This document shows, piece after piece, positions 18,000-28,201 of a stretch of DNA of 64,000 bases (positions are counted from its first letter, which is position 1; every line of letters starts with the position of its first letter). The notes below the pieces were generated by a model, which saw only the letters and a program-made list of their open reading frames with translations, did not search any database and was not told the origin of the DNA. The translations under genes and the position numbers were made by a program. This DNA is from Rachicladosporium sp. CCFEE 5018 (lineage: Eukaryota; Ascomycota; Dothideomycetes; Cladosporiales; Cladosporiaceae), in the NCBI GenBank assembly GCA_002077045.2, contig KZ111152.1, forward strand, positions 1,021,678 through 1,085,677. The letters run 5' to 3'.

Positions 18000-19145
18000 A
18001 TGCGAGCGTTTCGTGCATCCCAACGACTTATTCAACTGAATCAGTCAATCATTTCTCGCGTGTGGTCAAGCACCCTCACAATGCCTCAAGCACCATCAAT
18101 TGATCGCATCAGTCCGCTCTCCGCCGACGAGGCGAAGTGGACGGAGTTGAGGAAGATAGAGGTACCTTCAATCTCGTTGCCGGTCACTCGCAAATAGATG
18201 CTAACGCGCAATACAGTGGACCGATCAGGTACAATGCTCTCAAAGCCGCCTTGCCACTTACGCAATCTGACCTCGACCTCAGGATGGCAAACAACGCGTC
18301 TGGGAAGCCGCAGCACGCAAGACCCGCAAGTCGACTGGCATCGATGCAGTCGCCATTGCACCCATCCTGCATCACCCGTCGAAGCCTGTTAGCACGATGA
18401 TTATTTTGCAGTATCGGCCTCCCGTCGAGGCGTTCTGTGTTGAGTTCCCGGCAGGCTTGATCGACGAGGGCGAGACGCCGGAGGAGGCTGCCGTCAGAGA
18501 ACTGAAGGAGGAAACAGGTTACGAGGGCAAGGTAAGTTAATGTTGGGCTATGGGTCGAGATATCCGATGCTGACATCGATCTAGGTAAGTGGGATCAGCC
18601 CTGTGCTGAGCTCGCAACCCGGCATGGCAGCAACGAACATGAAGGTACGTGATCTCTGACATGTGCTACGATACAGGTCGTCGATTGCAGTCCGACGATC
18701 GTCAGTGACCCGGGATTGACGACGGCGAACATGCAGGTAAGTCACAGCAGTCACTCCCACTATGCAACTGCTTCATATTGACAACATCCAGATGGTCACA
18801 GTCGAAGTACATCTCGGCGAGAATGACGAGCAGCCAGAGCAGCATCTCGAAGCTGGCGAGCACATCGAGCGGATCATCGTGCCGCTGAGCGAATTGTACG
18901 ATAAGCTACAAGGTACGTGATCCCCTGATCTCCTGTCCTCTGTGCCCATGTCACCTGGAGTCAACGGGAGACCAATCGCCTAACCAATTGCCAGCTCTCT
19001 CGAAGGAGAAGGGCAAGATCGTGGATGCCCGGTAAGTCAAGATCCCTAACTCGTCAAGGCGACCAAGCGTACTGACGGATGTAGACTCTACCACTGGGCA
19101 CTTGGTCTCCATTGGAGCCAGCGACTGATCGGAAGCAAGAAGTGA
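18000..19145 (+). CDS. YSA1: ADP-ribose pyrophosphatase (Nudix hydrolase) with duplicated alternative exon
   Basis: Hydrolyses ADP-ribose to AMP and ribose-5-phosphate. Exons: 18000-18161, 18217-18228 (12-nt microexon, WTDQ), 18283-18531, 18585-18644 (4a), 18677-18736 (4b), 18792-18912, 18995-19031 and 19085-19145. Exon 3 holds a perfect Nudix box GLIDEGETPEEAAV followed by RELKEETGY (residues 116-138). Exons 4a and 4b are each 60 nt, phase 0, and each encodes the following loop: VSGISPVLSSQPGMAATNMK or VVDCSPTIVSDPGLTTANMQ. With one of them the CDS is 702 nt, 233 aa, the normal family length; with both it would be 253. The end is VDARLYHWALGL. The N-terminus MRAFRASQRLIQLNQS is Arg-rich without acids and followed by a second Met (MPQAPSIDRIS), which would permit mitochondrial and cytosolic forms from two starts. 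Confidence 0.92.
18532..18791 (+). promoter_or_regulatory. Alternative-splicing region of YSA1: exons 4a/4b and ratchet-type site
   Basis: Intron 18532-18584 ends CTAG, and exon 4a starts GTAAGT, so acceptor and perfect donor abut. Exon 4a (18585-18644) is followed by only 32 nt (18645-18676; donor GTACGT, branch-like CTGAC at 18656-18660, acceptor CAG), then exon 4b (18677-18736) and intron 18737-18791 (donor GTAAGT). A 32-nt intron with about 15 nt between donor and branch point is below the usual fungal minimum, which should prevent 4a-4b joining. Re-use of the GTAAGT would delete 4a through a 92-nt intron. Confidence 0.75.
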
Positions 19146-19272
19146 AGTCTTTGCTGACTTGCTGTACGAAGAGTACGCCGCACAAGGCTACATCAACGAC
19201 ATCTATGTCGCATTCGTCGCCTGGGGCTATAAGTTCGGCGGAGATGCATTGCACGCCCAAAAGGCTATGTAG
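19129..19272 (+). other. Coding-like open segment just after the YSA1 stop
   Basis: The frame open from 19129 to a TAG at 19270-19272 reads SEVFADLLYEEYAAQGYIND followed by VAFVAWGYKFGGDALHAQ. Third positions are strongly C/G, as in genuine exons here, but there is no start codon and a TGA lies directly upstream in frame. It could be an alternative last exon of YSA1 (for example through an AG near 19135 or 19139) or a gene remnant. Not identified. Confidence 0.35.
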
Positions 19273-19342
19273 ACAGATATTGGGAACGCCATCCCATGGA
19301 TCGCAGCACCCGGCTCCGATGGTTGAAATTCTGTATAAGATG

Positions 19343-20410
19343 TCAAGCCATAGCCTGTTGCCTACTAGGCCACATCCACCGCTTGAACGACTCATAGCTG
19401 CCTGCCACCGCATCCTCCCCCCTACCCTCAGTCTCTCGCAGCTTCGAGCTAGCCCTGAACTTCGCTTTAGCCTTTACACATGTCTTCGAGTCTAGACTCT
19501 CAAGCGTTGCTTCGAACTCATGATGCCCATCTGCGGGCTCTGATGGTACGATGTTCGTCGAATCCTGATCCAGAGCCTCGGATCTTCCTACCCGTATGAC
19601 ATAGAACGCATTCGCGTACGTAGGCTTCACGTAGCTCAGACTTAGCTGCGCTGGCTCCTCCAGTGCTACCGCGGGGAGCAGCATTTTTGCATGGTCTCCG
19701 AAACCCGGCAGCCGTTGCGGAGTCGCAGCATCAGCTACATCCGTCACCGCACCATGTACCAATGCCGCGGCGAGGGCAAGCTTCTCCGAGAGAATCGTAC
19801 CAATCAGTCCTCCATGCGTGACCGAAGGCCACCCCGACAGCGCGCCGCCGAACCACACAATAGCCACCAGCCGCTGCTCGCCGCGATCCCAGAATACTCT
19901 CTCCACGCCCAACCCCTTCGAACCTTGTAGCGTCTTGATCAATGATCCACGCTCGCCCTTGCCCTTCAGTGTTGCTTCTTCGCTGGATGTAGGAGCCACA
20001 ACCTCCACCCACCCTCCCCTCTCACCCTTCAGCTGCTTCGCCACGCCAAGACACTTCCCCCGCAGTACCTTGACCTTGAACTCCTGATCTATCCTCTTGT
20101 TCAAGTCCGCCATGAGCTGCCTGTCTTCTCGGGACCCGAGTTCGGCTAGAGGTGGTGGGACAAGGTAGCCAACTGCCAGGCCGGCACCGGCGAGTCCGGA
20201 GCCGAAGGCGAGAAAGAGCCATGTTAGGCGGGTGTTGCTGTATTTGGAGGGTTTCTTCGGTGTTGCGAGGGGTGTAGCAGCGGATGGGAGAGTGGTAGCC
20301 GGGAGAGGTGTGATTGGGGAGTGGGTGGAGTCGTGGCGGCGGAGGCATTGGTAGCGGAGGGAGAGCTGCGGTCGCAAGACTCGCGGCCGCAGTACCTTGG
20401 ATGCATTCAT
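19343..20410 (-). CDS. Mitochondrial thioesterase-like (hotdog/4HBT) protein
   Basis: A single exon of 355 codons from ATG 20410. The N-terminus (MNASKVLRPRVLRPQLSLRY) is basic and acid-free, like a mitochondrial presequence, followed by Ser/Thr/Pro linker and one hydrophobic segment (residues 63-84, LTWLFLAFGSGLAGAGLAV). The C-terminal region carries AIVWFGGALSGWPSVTHGGL with HGG at residues 199-201, matching the active-site helix start of PaaI/4HBT-type acyl-CoA thioesterases. The arrangement resembles the yeast Fmp10 group of mitochondrial proteins, but substrate is unknown. Convergent with YSA1. Confidence 0.7.
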   Translation of the reverse strand: MNASKVLRPRVLRPQLSLRYQCLRRHDSTHSPITPLPATTLPSAATPLATPKKPSKYSNTRLTWLFLAFGSGLAGAGLAVGYLVPPPLAELGSREDRQLMADLNKRIDQEFKVKVLRGKCLGVAKQLKGERGGWVEVVAPTSSEEATLKGKGERGSLIKTLQGSKGLGVERVFWDRGEQRLVAIVWFGGALSGWPSVTHGGLIGTILSEKLALAAALVHGAVTDVADAATPQRLPGFGDHAKMLLPAVALEEPAQLSLSYVKPTYANAFYVIRVGRSEALDQDSTNIVPSEPADGHHEFEATLESLDSKTCVKAKAKFRASSKLRETEGRGEDAVAGSYESFKRWMWPSRQQAMA

Positions 20411-21201
20411 GATACACTACACGCTCGAGATGATCAGAGTCACCTGTCTGGACGAAGGGCATCTCCAATGGTCAAGTCCGCACATCTACTCCGAGGTCCA
20501 CATGCGGCTCCCTTCCGCGTCTTCACATCACACAGCTTTTCCTACGCGCTCCCGTGTTCCTTCTCTCTACATTGCGTCCGCCCATTGCACGGAGGGACCA
20601 CACATCTCACTGAACCTGCGAGTCGGCAACAGCCCTCTTCACTGATGGCCTGTACAAAGGCGCAAAAGAGTAAAGTACCACGTCCTGTATCTCCTGCTTA
20701 TGATATTTCCTGAGCAAGCGGGTCGAATGTGATGTGACAACCTGATCGAGTCTGAAGACTTCGAATTGACCAGCGATTACGGTCAATGCTACCGAGTGTG
20801 GCCAGGTCTTGCGGTAGGCTTGGCTTCCGATGTGCAACACTGAGGCGTTCGGTTTACCGGCAAGAAATAGACGCAGCGCTGTGTTCCGGTGGCCTTTCCG
20901 ACAGCGTTGTACTGGACCCAGTCAGTCAAAGCCTTCACCGTTCGTGTCCATGCGTGGCGGGTCGCTGTCGTGGATCAGGCGGCGTCAGCGCCAAGGATCG
21001 ATTATGGGAGCTGCTTTGAAATGACACGCACCAATTGTCGAGATGGGCCTAAGTTGCAGGGTCTGATGGGGAGTGCATTACCGACATCGTGTCGGGAAGG
21101 TCAAGGAGAGCTATGTGCATATATCCATAGCCATTACCAAATGCTTTCTCCGGGATATCGCTAATGCCTGCTACCAAGTATACACCACCTCTACCTCCGC
21201 C
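20411..21201. other. Intergenic region
   Basis: About 790 bases between the 3' end of SGF11 and the start of the thioesterase-like gene, both on the minus strand. No supported gene, repeat or RNA. Confidence 0.45.
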
Positions 21202-22284
21202 TCAATCCTTCCCATCACTCCCCTCCTCCACAAAACTCCCCTCGAAGCTCTCCGTCCTCTCCATTTCCGCCCCAAAGAGACTACTACTAGTCACGCTAGC
21301 CACACTCCCCACCCTTTGCAACTTCTGCCGCTTCTTAACATGAACCTCATCCCCATCATCCTCCTCACCTTCCTCCCGCTCCCTCTTCCCCTCCCCAATA
21401 CTCGAAGGCGCCGGACTAGGCCTCGCACCCTTCTTCCCACCCCCGCCCTTCCCAACCTTCCCCACCCCATTCTCAGCCTTCTGCTTCCTCATCTTCCCCT
21501 CAATCCCCTTCTTCAACAACTTCTTTCTCACGCCCCCCTTTTCCTTGCCCTTCCCCTCCACCTCCGCCTCCTCCTCCCCATCCTCATCCCCGCCAGGATT
21601 CGGCGTCCCACCCCTACTATTTCCCGGCACCGGCGTCCCCCCACCCATCTTCACCATAGCATTCCGACTAGCCTGCCGTCCACTCAACCCCATACACTGC
21701 TCCAAATGCTTCGCAAATCTCGTAATCAATAAACTCCTCTTACAGCTCGGACACGTATGCCAAGGCACATACTCCCCCTTCTTCAACTTCTCATCAATCT
21801 TACTAGCCTTCTTCTCGCCCTTCTCCAGCAACTTGGCCGCCGTCTCGGGCTCTGCAGAAGGACTCGGCGGCGCGGAGCCGCCATTTTGGGTAGCGTTCTC
21901 GCTGTCGGGGTTCTTGCCGTTGCTCTTAGCGTTGTCTTTCTTCCCCACCGGCCGCCCGGTGGCATCACTCCTCGGAAACGGGTTATCGTAGATATCATGC
22001 CCCGGCCTCCGACTCCATGGTCTTCGCTCGCAGTATTGGGTATCTGAGAGTGGTTCTGCGAGAGAGCCGCGCACTTTAGGGGCTAGAGGGGGGTCGAGGA
22101 TTCGGGGGAGGGTGCAGGAGGCGCAGTGGGGGAGTTTGGTGGTGGGGTCGAGATCGGCGAGGAGCATCTTGTGGGCGCGGTGTTGGTGAAGGACTAGGTC
22201 GTGGAGGATGTTGTGGAGGGCGTCGTCGAAGATTGTTTGGGCGATCTGAGCGAGGGTAGGAGCTGGGTCTGACGAGGAGGCCAT
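21202..22284 (-). CDS. SGF11: SAGA-associated factor 11 (deubiquitinase module)
   Basis: Sgf11 tethers the Ubp8 histone H2B deubiquitinase to SAGA. A single exon of 360 codons from ATG 22284. The N-terminal helix region (LAQIAQTIFDDALHNILHDL, residues 11-30) matches the Sgf11 segment that packs in the module. The C2HC zinc finger is at residues 178-197 (CPSC, then H193 and C197 in RFAKHLEQC), followed by GLSGRQASR, the usual basic extension. The C-terminal half is Gly/Lys/Glu-rich low complexity with several basic clusters (KKRQKL), typical of the longer proteins of filamentous fungi. Confidence 0.88.
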   Translation of the reverse strand: MASSSDPAPTLAQIAQTIFDDALHNILHDLVLHQHRAHKMLLADLDPTTKLPHCASCTLPRILDPPLAPKVRGSLAEPLSDTQYCERRPWSRRPGHDIYDNPFPRSDATGRPVGKKDNAKSNGKNPDSENATQNGGSAPPSPSAEPETAAKLLEKGEKKASKIDEKLKKGEYVPWHTCPSCKRSLLITRFAKHLEQCMGLSGRQASRNAMVKMGGGTPVPGNSRGGTPNPGGDEDGEEEAEVEGKGKEKGGVRKKLLKKGIEGKMRKQKAENGVGKVGKGGGGKKGARPSPAPSSIGEGKREREEGEEDDGDEVHVKKRQKLQRVGSVASVTSSSLFGAEMERTESFEGSFVEEGSDGKD

Positions 22285-23260
22285 GGTTGCGAGAGGCCGA
22301 TGAGACGTGGTGGAGCTGAAGGGAAGCGATGTCTTCTATGCACGTCTGTGTGGACGATAGCCGTATTGTGAGGTCGTCCAGCGCGCCTACACGTCTCCCA
22401 CTCCCAATCTTCTTCCTCTCAGCTCATTCAGTTGAGGTCCAGATCCCGGCTCGCTTGTGGTGTCCGCTTGGTAGATGCGACAATCACGCTGCCAGTCACT
22501 CTCAATCCCAGGCGAACTTTGGTTCAAACAGTAGCCGTGGTCTGGATAGCAGCGCCGTACACTATACTATTGTACGGAAATATGTTTCCTGGGAGTACTG
22601 ACGATCAGGTACCACACCCCAGCCGACAGCTCACAATGGCGTAGTTTCATGCACATCACCTTAGCGCGGCCCTGAATAGACGCCAGCCGCAGAGCCGCAG
22701 AAGCGCAGAAGCTTGAATATCACCCACGAGACGGACATGTACTGTACGCCCACTTCTCCGAATGTCTGGAATGTAGGAGATGATATGATCAAGGCCGCTG
22801 CAGTCGTGACATGGTGGAATATTGCATCCACGAGAAACTCCAGAGCTGAGCGGCCGAGTGAAGGTAAGCCGGCCATCTCATCTTTGGACTACATCGGAAC
22901 GCCGTACTCACTGGTGCGTCGATAGAAGTATAGCGGCACTTCAGAGTTTCTGGAGAGGCAAAGGTAATGTATTGGCAACGATACACTGAAGAATTGAGCG
23001 TCTGCAAAGGCGTACTGTTCTACCTTCTAGCATCTAAGCGCAGCCGACTAAGCCGCATAATCATCCCATACCTCTTAACACCATCGAATGCTGTTCTGTC
23101 ATAAGAGTCGTACCTCCATACCCTCCTCTAGCACAATCATCACGAACCCACCCAATGCAATGTCGTATATCTAGCTCTTCTTACGGCCGTCCTTCCCTTC
23201 GAAGGCATCTTCGTCGTCGAATGCAATGAACGCCATCTCCAACCCATCCCTTCATAGTTC
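22285..23260. other. Intergenic region with a weak 71-codon ORF
   Basis: About 975 bases between SGF11 and the FLC-like gene. A minus-strand ATG ORF (22661-22876, MAGLPSLGRSALEFLVDAIF) encodes a small partly hydrophobic peptide with no recognisable relative; I do not call it a gene. Confidence 0.4.
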
Positions 23261-26200
23261 TCATTGCTTCTGGTCCCCCGAACCTGACACCCTGGGTACC
23301 CACTCCTCCATCTCCTGTGCCGGCGTGAGCATAGGCGCTCTTGTGTGTCGTCGACTCTGGCTGGCGCTCTGGCTGCCATTCTCGGTGAAGCTGGGACCCT
23401 CAGATGCATCCACGAAGCTCGAGTCTCCGAAGTCTCTACTCCAACTTGCGCCGCTGTTGCGCACACTGTTCCTCGATCCTGCGCGAGGCCTGACAGCAGG
23501 CATGGGCACGTTGCCGATCGTGTCCCTGGTACTCGTTTCTCCACCGATGCGAAGGGAGTCGTTCGACGGCTCCGCGCGAAGCTTGGAGTTTTGCAGCGTA
23601 TTGCCTCTCGAAGGCGTACGGTTGTACTTCCCAGCCGGGGACTCTGCAGTCACATCGTCCTCAGGCAGCTGTCTTGACATATCGACTGGTGAGAAGGCTG
23701 CTTCAGCTCCAGCATCCCGGTTCCAGCTCTGCGAGAAGTCCTTCTGGCTCCAGCTCGCGCGATGCTGTCTCGCGCCAAAGGGCAGACTGCTCTGTCGCAT
23801 ACTCGCAGAGGAAGCAGCCCTACTGCGACCGGTGGGAGTATTCGTACCGCTGCCTGAGCGCATTCGAGGACCCATGGGAGGAGGAGTCGGCATCTCATCG
23901 CCGAGGCTGACGTACGACGTTGTTGGATCCCGGAGGCCGGTTTGCTCGGTCGAGAAGTCTGGGTCATCGTCCTCGATCTTGCGTTCGCGGCGCATGTTCT
24001 TCATCTCGAAGTATGGTGACTTGGGTTCTTCTAGTGCAGGCGCAGTAATAGCCGGTACACTCTGCTCGTGCGGTAGATCGTTGACGGCAAGGTCAAGATG
24101 GTTGAAGTAGCGATCTCGCCAGCCTGCCCACTTCCGAGGGCGGAAGTCTTCCTTGTTGCGAGAGATGGACATGTAGCTTGAGATGCAGCCGACAACGATG
24201 GCGATCAGGGTGATGATGGTCAGTATACCTTGGATGACCACAATCACAATGCCAATAGCTGTTGTCGTGATGCGGGCCAGGTTGAAGCGCACGTCGAATG
24301 CAGCGCTGAGGGCGACACTCGTTACCTTGCTGAAGCCGAGGCAGTAGACAACCAGGACATTCAGGCGCCTGCCCTCGAACGGACGAGCCCAGACAACGAA
24401 GGCGAAAGCCAGTATCTCCACGACAAGCAGGCCAAAGACCTGTGTGAGAGCGTGTCCAGATGCACCACCGTACAAGCAGGCCCGAACAAACTCATACACC
24501 AGCCAGAACGAAAAGAACCACCAGCGAGTGCGCCTGAATCGAGCAGCGAGCCAGCCAAAGCGCATAGTATAGTCCACGTCGTCATGAATGTTCCTCGAGT
24601 CGAAGCTGTGTGCCATGCTCTCATTCCTGCTGTGCTTCCAGAACGACTTCTTACTCTTCCGATCTCCCTCCAGCTGCCGGCGCTGCTCTTCACCACGCTG
24701 TCTCTCGGACTTCTTCTTGCCAAACCACGGGATCTTACCAAGTAGCTTGCGATCTTCTGACTCGCCCTCGCTGTTTACGCGCTGGTCCAAGTGCCTCTGA
24801 TACCAGATAGCGTACGCGGCAAGTCCAAACATTCCTACGAAGAACACGCCGAACACCAGAGCAGCTACAGCTTTGACGCCGCCAGACGAGTCGTAAGTGA
24901 ATTGGAAGATCGTGAGGAACATGATCATGAACCACCCGAGATAGCAGATCCGGAGAGCTACTGCAGCGCTGTAGCGAACCCAGTGTTGGCGGAAGAACGC
25001 CAGACGATCTTCGCGGATCGCCTTGAAGCGAGCGAGTGCCTCAAGGGACCATTTAAAAAGAACAACAGCACCGGTCATGATCACAAGTAGGATCAGAAAC
25101 CAGAGGAAGCCCGTCATGAAAGCGTTGCTTGATCGAATGTCCTCCTCGGCAAGTGTGCCAGCGAAGCCGGAGTAGTTGCCTGGCAACGGGATACCAGCGC
25201 CTACGGGCTTGCCATACCACACAAAACCGGTCGATGCGTTGGCGACCACGTCGCGGCTTTGCAGTGCGTGCTCGAAATTCCTTTGCACGAGATCCCTCTT
25301 CAGCACGAGGCTATTGTCGCGCTTGTAGATCTCCGATCCGATGTCACGCATAAGCGGGTGGTTCGCAGCCCGCTTGGCGACGTGCTTGACGCTCTCGAGA
25401 GTACCACGCTTGTAGATCTGACTGATATCGTAGCCACCTCCGAGTGACTCCTGGGTCGAGCCAGCTGGCGCTGCGCCGACCGAAGTAATGTTGCCGACGT
25501 TGTTGCCGATCAGACGATTGATGCTGGACTGCATGCTTTGAGAGTAGATCATCCCGCCAGCCCATGCAAAGTTGCTCCACCAGGCGACAAGCACCGAAGG
25601 CCAGTTGACTGAAAGTGCGCCAGTGAAGTAAATGTGCTGGAAGACCGAGAAGACGACTCCGACTGACAGCGAGTGGGCGTAGTGCAGTCGCATAGTGGGT
25701 ACAGCTTCACCATATATTGCTGTGGCAAACGAAGCCAGTACTGCCACTAGCGTGAATATGCCCAATATCGTTCCGACAGACTGCGGTTGTGAGAACGTGT
25801 TGCCATTGGTGACTACAGCGCTATAGCATCCGATCTCGCTCTCGGTGCTATTGGCGAAGATGCGCAGTATAGCCTCGCCTTCGAAATCCGGAATGACCAG
25901 TGCGATGGGAATGATATTGGCCACATCTGACGGAGCAATTGGGATGATGCCGTTGGCTGTGATTGGTACACTGCTGTTCATCGGACATAGACTGTGGAAA
26001 TTAGCTTACGTGCATTGCCTCCAGTGTCTTCGAATCACTCACCTGTTGATATTCGCATTGCAAGGATTGAATGTCAGATCGAATCGACTCTCACCATACG
26101 CATACACCCCAATATACATCATGATGCTCTCATTCGCCAATGCCGAATTTCCCTGCAAATGAAACATCACCGTCATATTGTCCTTGTAGTACGCCGCATC

Positions 26201-26422
26201 GAAGCGAGTGACATTAATCAGACTATTCCCTAAGCAATCGCCAAAGTTGCCTGTGTACAACGCCGGCCGCCGATTGTCTTCCAGGTATTCTGTGGTACCT
26301 TCCGCGGTCTGATAGGTGACATATCTTACACCGTCCTCATCAGTCGTCTGTGCCGACGCCGTTTGTATGCAGGCAAGAAGGCAGAAGATGGCCAGGCCCG
26401 CAGTCCATAACCGGGTGATCAT
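23261..26422 (-). CDS. FLC-family flavin carrier / TRP-like membrane protein
   Basis: Polytopic ER/secretory-membrane protein of the Flc1-3/Pkd2-like group, implicated in FAD import into the ER, wall integrity and Ca2+ homeostasis. Exon 1 (26043-26422) starts MITRLWTAGLAIFCLLAC, a cleavable signal peptide ending near ASA|QT, and carries most of the ML-like luminal domain with paired cysteines. A 51-nt intron (25992-26042, donor GTGAGT) joins exon 2 (23261-25991) to give NANINSLCPMNSS. Total 3111 nt, 1036 aa. About nine hydrophobic segments follow (for example GTILGIFTLVAVLASFATAI and FMTGFLWFLILLVIMTGAV), with a basic loop KKKSERQRGEEQRRQ and a long Ser/Pro-rich cytosolic tail full of RxxS sites. 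The open frame upstream of ATG 26422 begins at GTG and is not used. Confidence 0.9.
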
Positions 26423-28201
26423 TCTGTGCGGTGATTGTGCGCTCACGGCAGCGCAGCGATTGTAAGGTAAGCGATCGTTGGAGGTAGCCCTGCGGTGCCC
26501 TGTTGTGACTGTATATGCAGTGTTTGTCGATCGCTACTGCCGTGAATGAAAGGTGGTTTTGTGTCTCCTAGCAGCGTGTGATTCTGTAACACGATGATGC
26601 TGCAGCCGTCCGTGGCGGTCGAAAGTGAGATCCGGTCGATTAGTTCCGTATGCCAGTCTTATCAAGCAAATGCAGCCAAGCTTGCTGGCGGAACACGACG
26701 GCAATGCTGTCTCGCTCTCGGAACGCCTCCCAAGCTCTTGACCTGAACCACCGTACCTAGAATTCTCCGGTCGTCGATGTCCGGATGAGCGCCGAAGTGA
26801 ATGTAACAAGGCTTCCAGGTTGTTGCCAGAAAGGTAGGCGGTCGGTGGAATGTATGAGATCCGTGCTTCCTCTCACGCTAGCCAGCCAATTAGCTTGGGA
26901 GCTTCGGTGAACGCGGCTTCTTTGCAGCCGCTCACGAAACACTTCGATCGGAAGTGCCCTGTCAGGCTGTCACATGGGTAGTGACTAGGCGATGTATGAG
27001 CTTCACTACTTGATACATGATCTACATCTATTCTTCCAGGTCTTCCACGGTGACCCAGGAAGCTGTCTCCCAAAGTAATAGATCGCCGCTAGAGTTCCCA
27101 GCCCGCGGGAGTTGATGCCATGCACTTTTCCATCATCATGACTCTCGGCACCAGCGCTCAAGCTGCCCAATGCGAGCTACGATCGCGATCAATAACGCCA
27201 ATGCTCCGAATACTGTCTCATGCCGCGCCGTTGGTGCTCATCTCATCTTCACATGCGATATCCTTTGTTCGTGGTCTCTCACACCTCATCCAGCCACTCA
27301 CGCATAGAAAATCCCAGCCAGCACGAACCAGCCACTCTGGCTGTCATTTCATGCAAGCACCCGCATGTCAAAGCACCCCGCCTCGTGATGCAACTTGCAA
27401 AGCTCCACGGCCTTGGGCACACGGCAGGGCGGCACATTTGACTTGATTTCATGCATGACTTTGGTGCCATTTCTCGCGTGCGCTGTGCGCCGAGGCCTGA
27501 TGAAAGCTGCAGGAACCGGACTGCTGTGCGTCGCGTAAAGTGCTCGCATGACTACGGCTCGCACTGCATGCGGGCAGGAAGCTTGATATCGACTGCATAG
27601 ATGCGAACGCGGCACTTCACTTTACGAGGTCTACTTGGCTGGTCGTGTTCGGACGGCGGTGAAGTCGTATCAATTGCGATGCAGCCAGCTGAGGTCGCGA
27701 CCTCGAAGCCCCCGCGCTTCTATGCATCATAGAAGTATTCAGGTCACCAAGGAGAAGACAGCCCAATTCACATGCGAAATAGCTTGAAGGTCAGGTTAGG
27801 TATTTCTGATGCTTCACCTGTTCCTCGGGTCCCCAAACAAGCAGCAGGTCCTCATCTCACAACCTCCGCTATTCCGCAACTTCAAACACTCTCTTCATAG
27901 CAAGAGTCCGTTGCTCAAGTGTCTTTGCAGTCTACCATGACAACGAGGGGTTGATCGTTGTAGAGGCGGAAGCCATGGAGGGCTGTGCGTCAGCGCCCTC
28001 TTCGGGAGATTCTCTCGTCGGCTGAGTAGGCGCAGAGAGACATTCATAGCGTGCATGACCTTCGCACAAGGCTCTGCAACAGCACCTCTATCAATCGCGA
28101 TGAGCGAATCTATGTAGAGCACTGAGCCCGATCTTCTACTAACGCCAAACACCATCGCCAGAGACCAGACCCATTCATTCGTGGTACTCGCCCAGCTAGG
28201 C
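26423..28201. other. Long intergenic region
   Basis: About 1.8 kb between the divergently placed FLC-like gene start and the ADE4 3' end. ATG ORFs of up to 108 codons (27120-27446) lack coding-like composition. No tRNA, rRNA, transposon or repeat was recognised. Confidence 0.45.

Noticed and set aside
27120..27446. 108-codon ATG ORF in the FLC-ADE4 intergenic region
   Set aside because: No coding-like third-position bias, no recognisable domain and no homologous copy in the window to compare.
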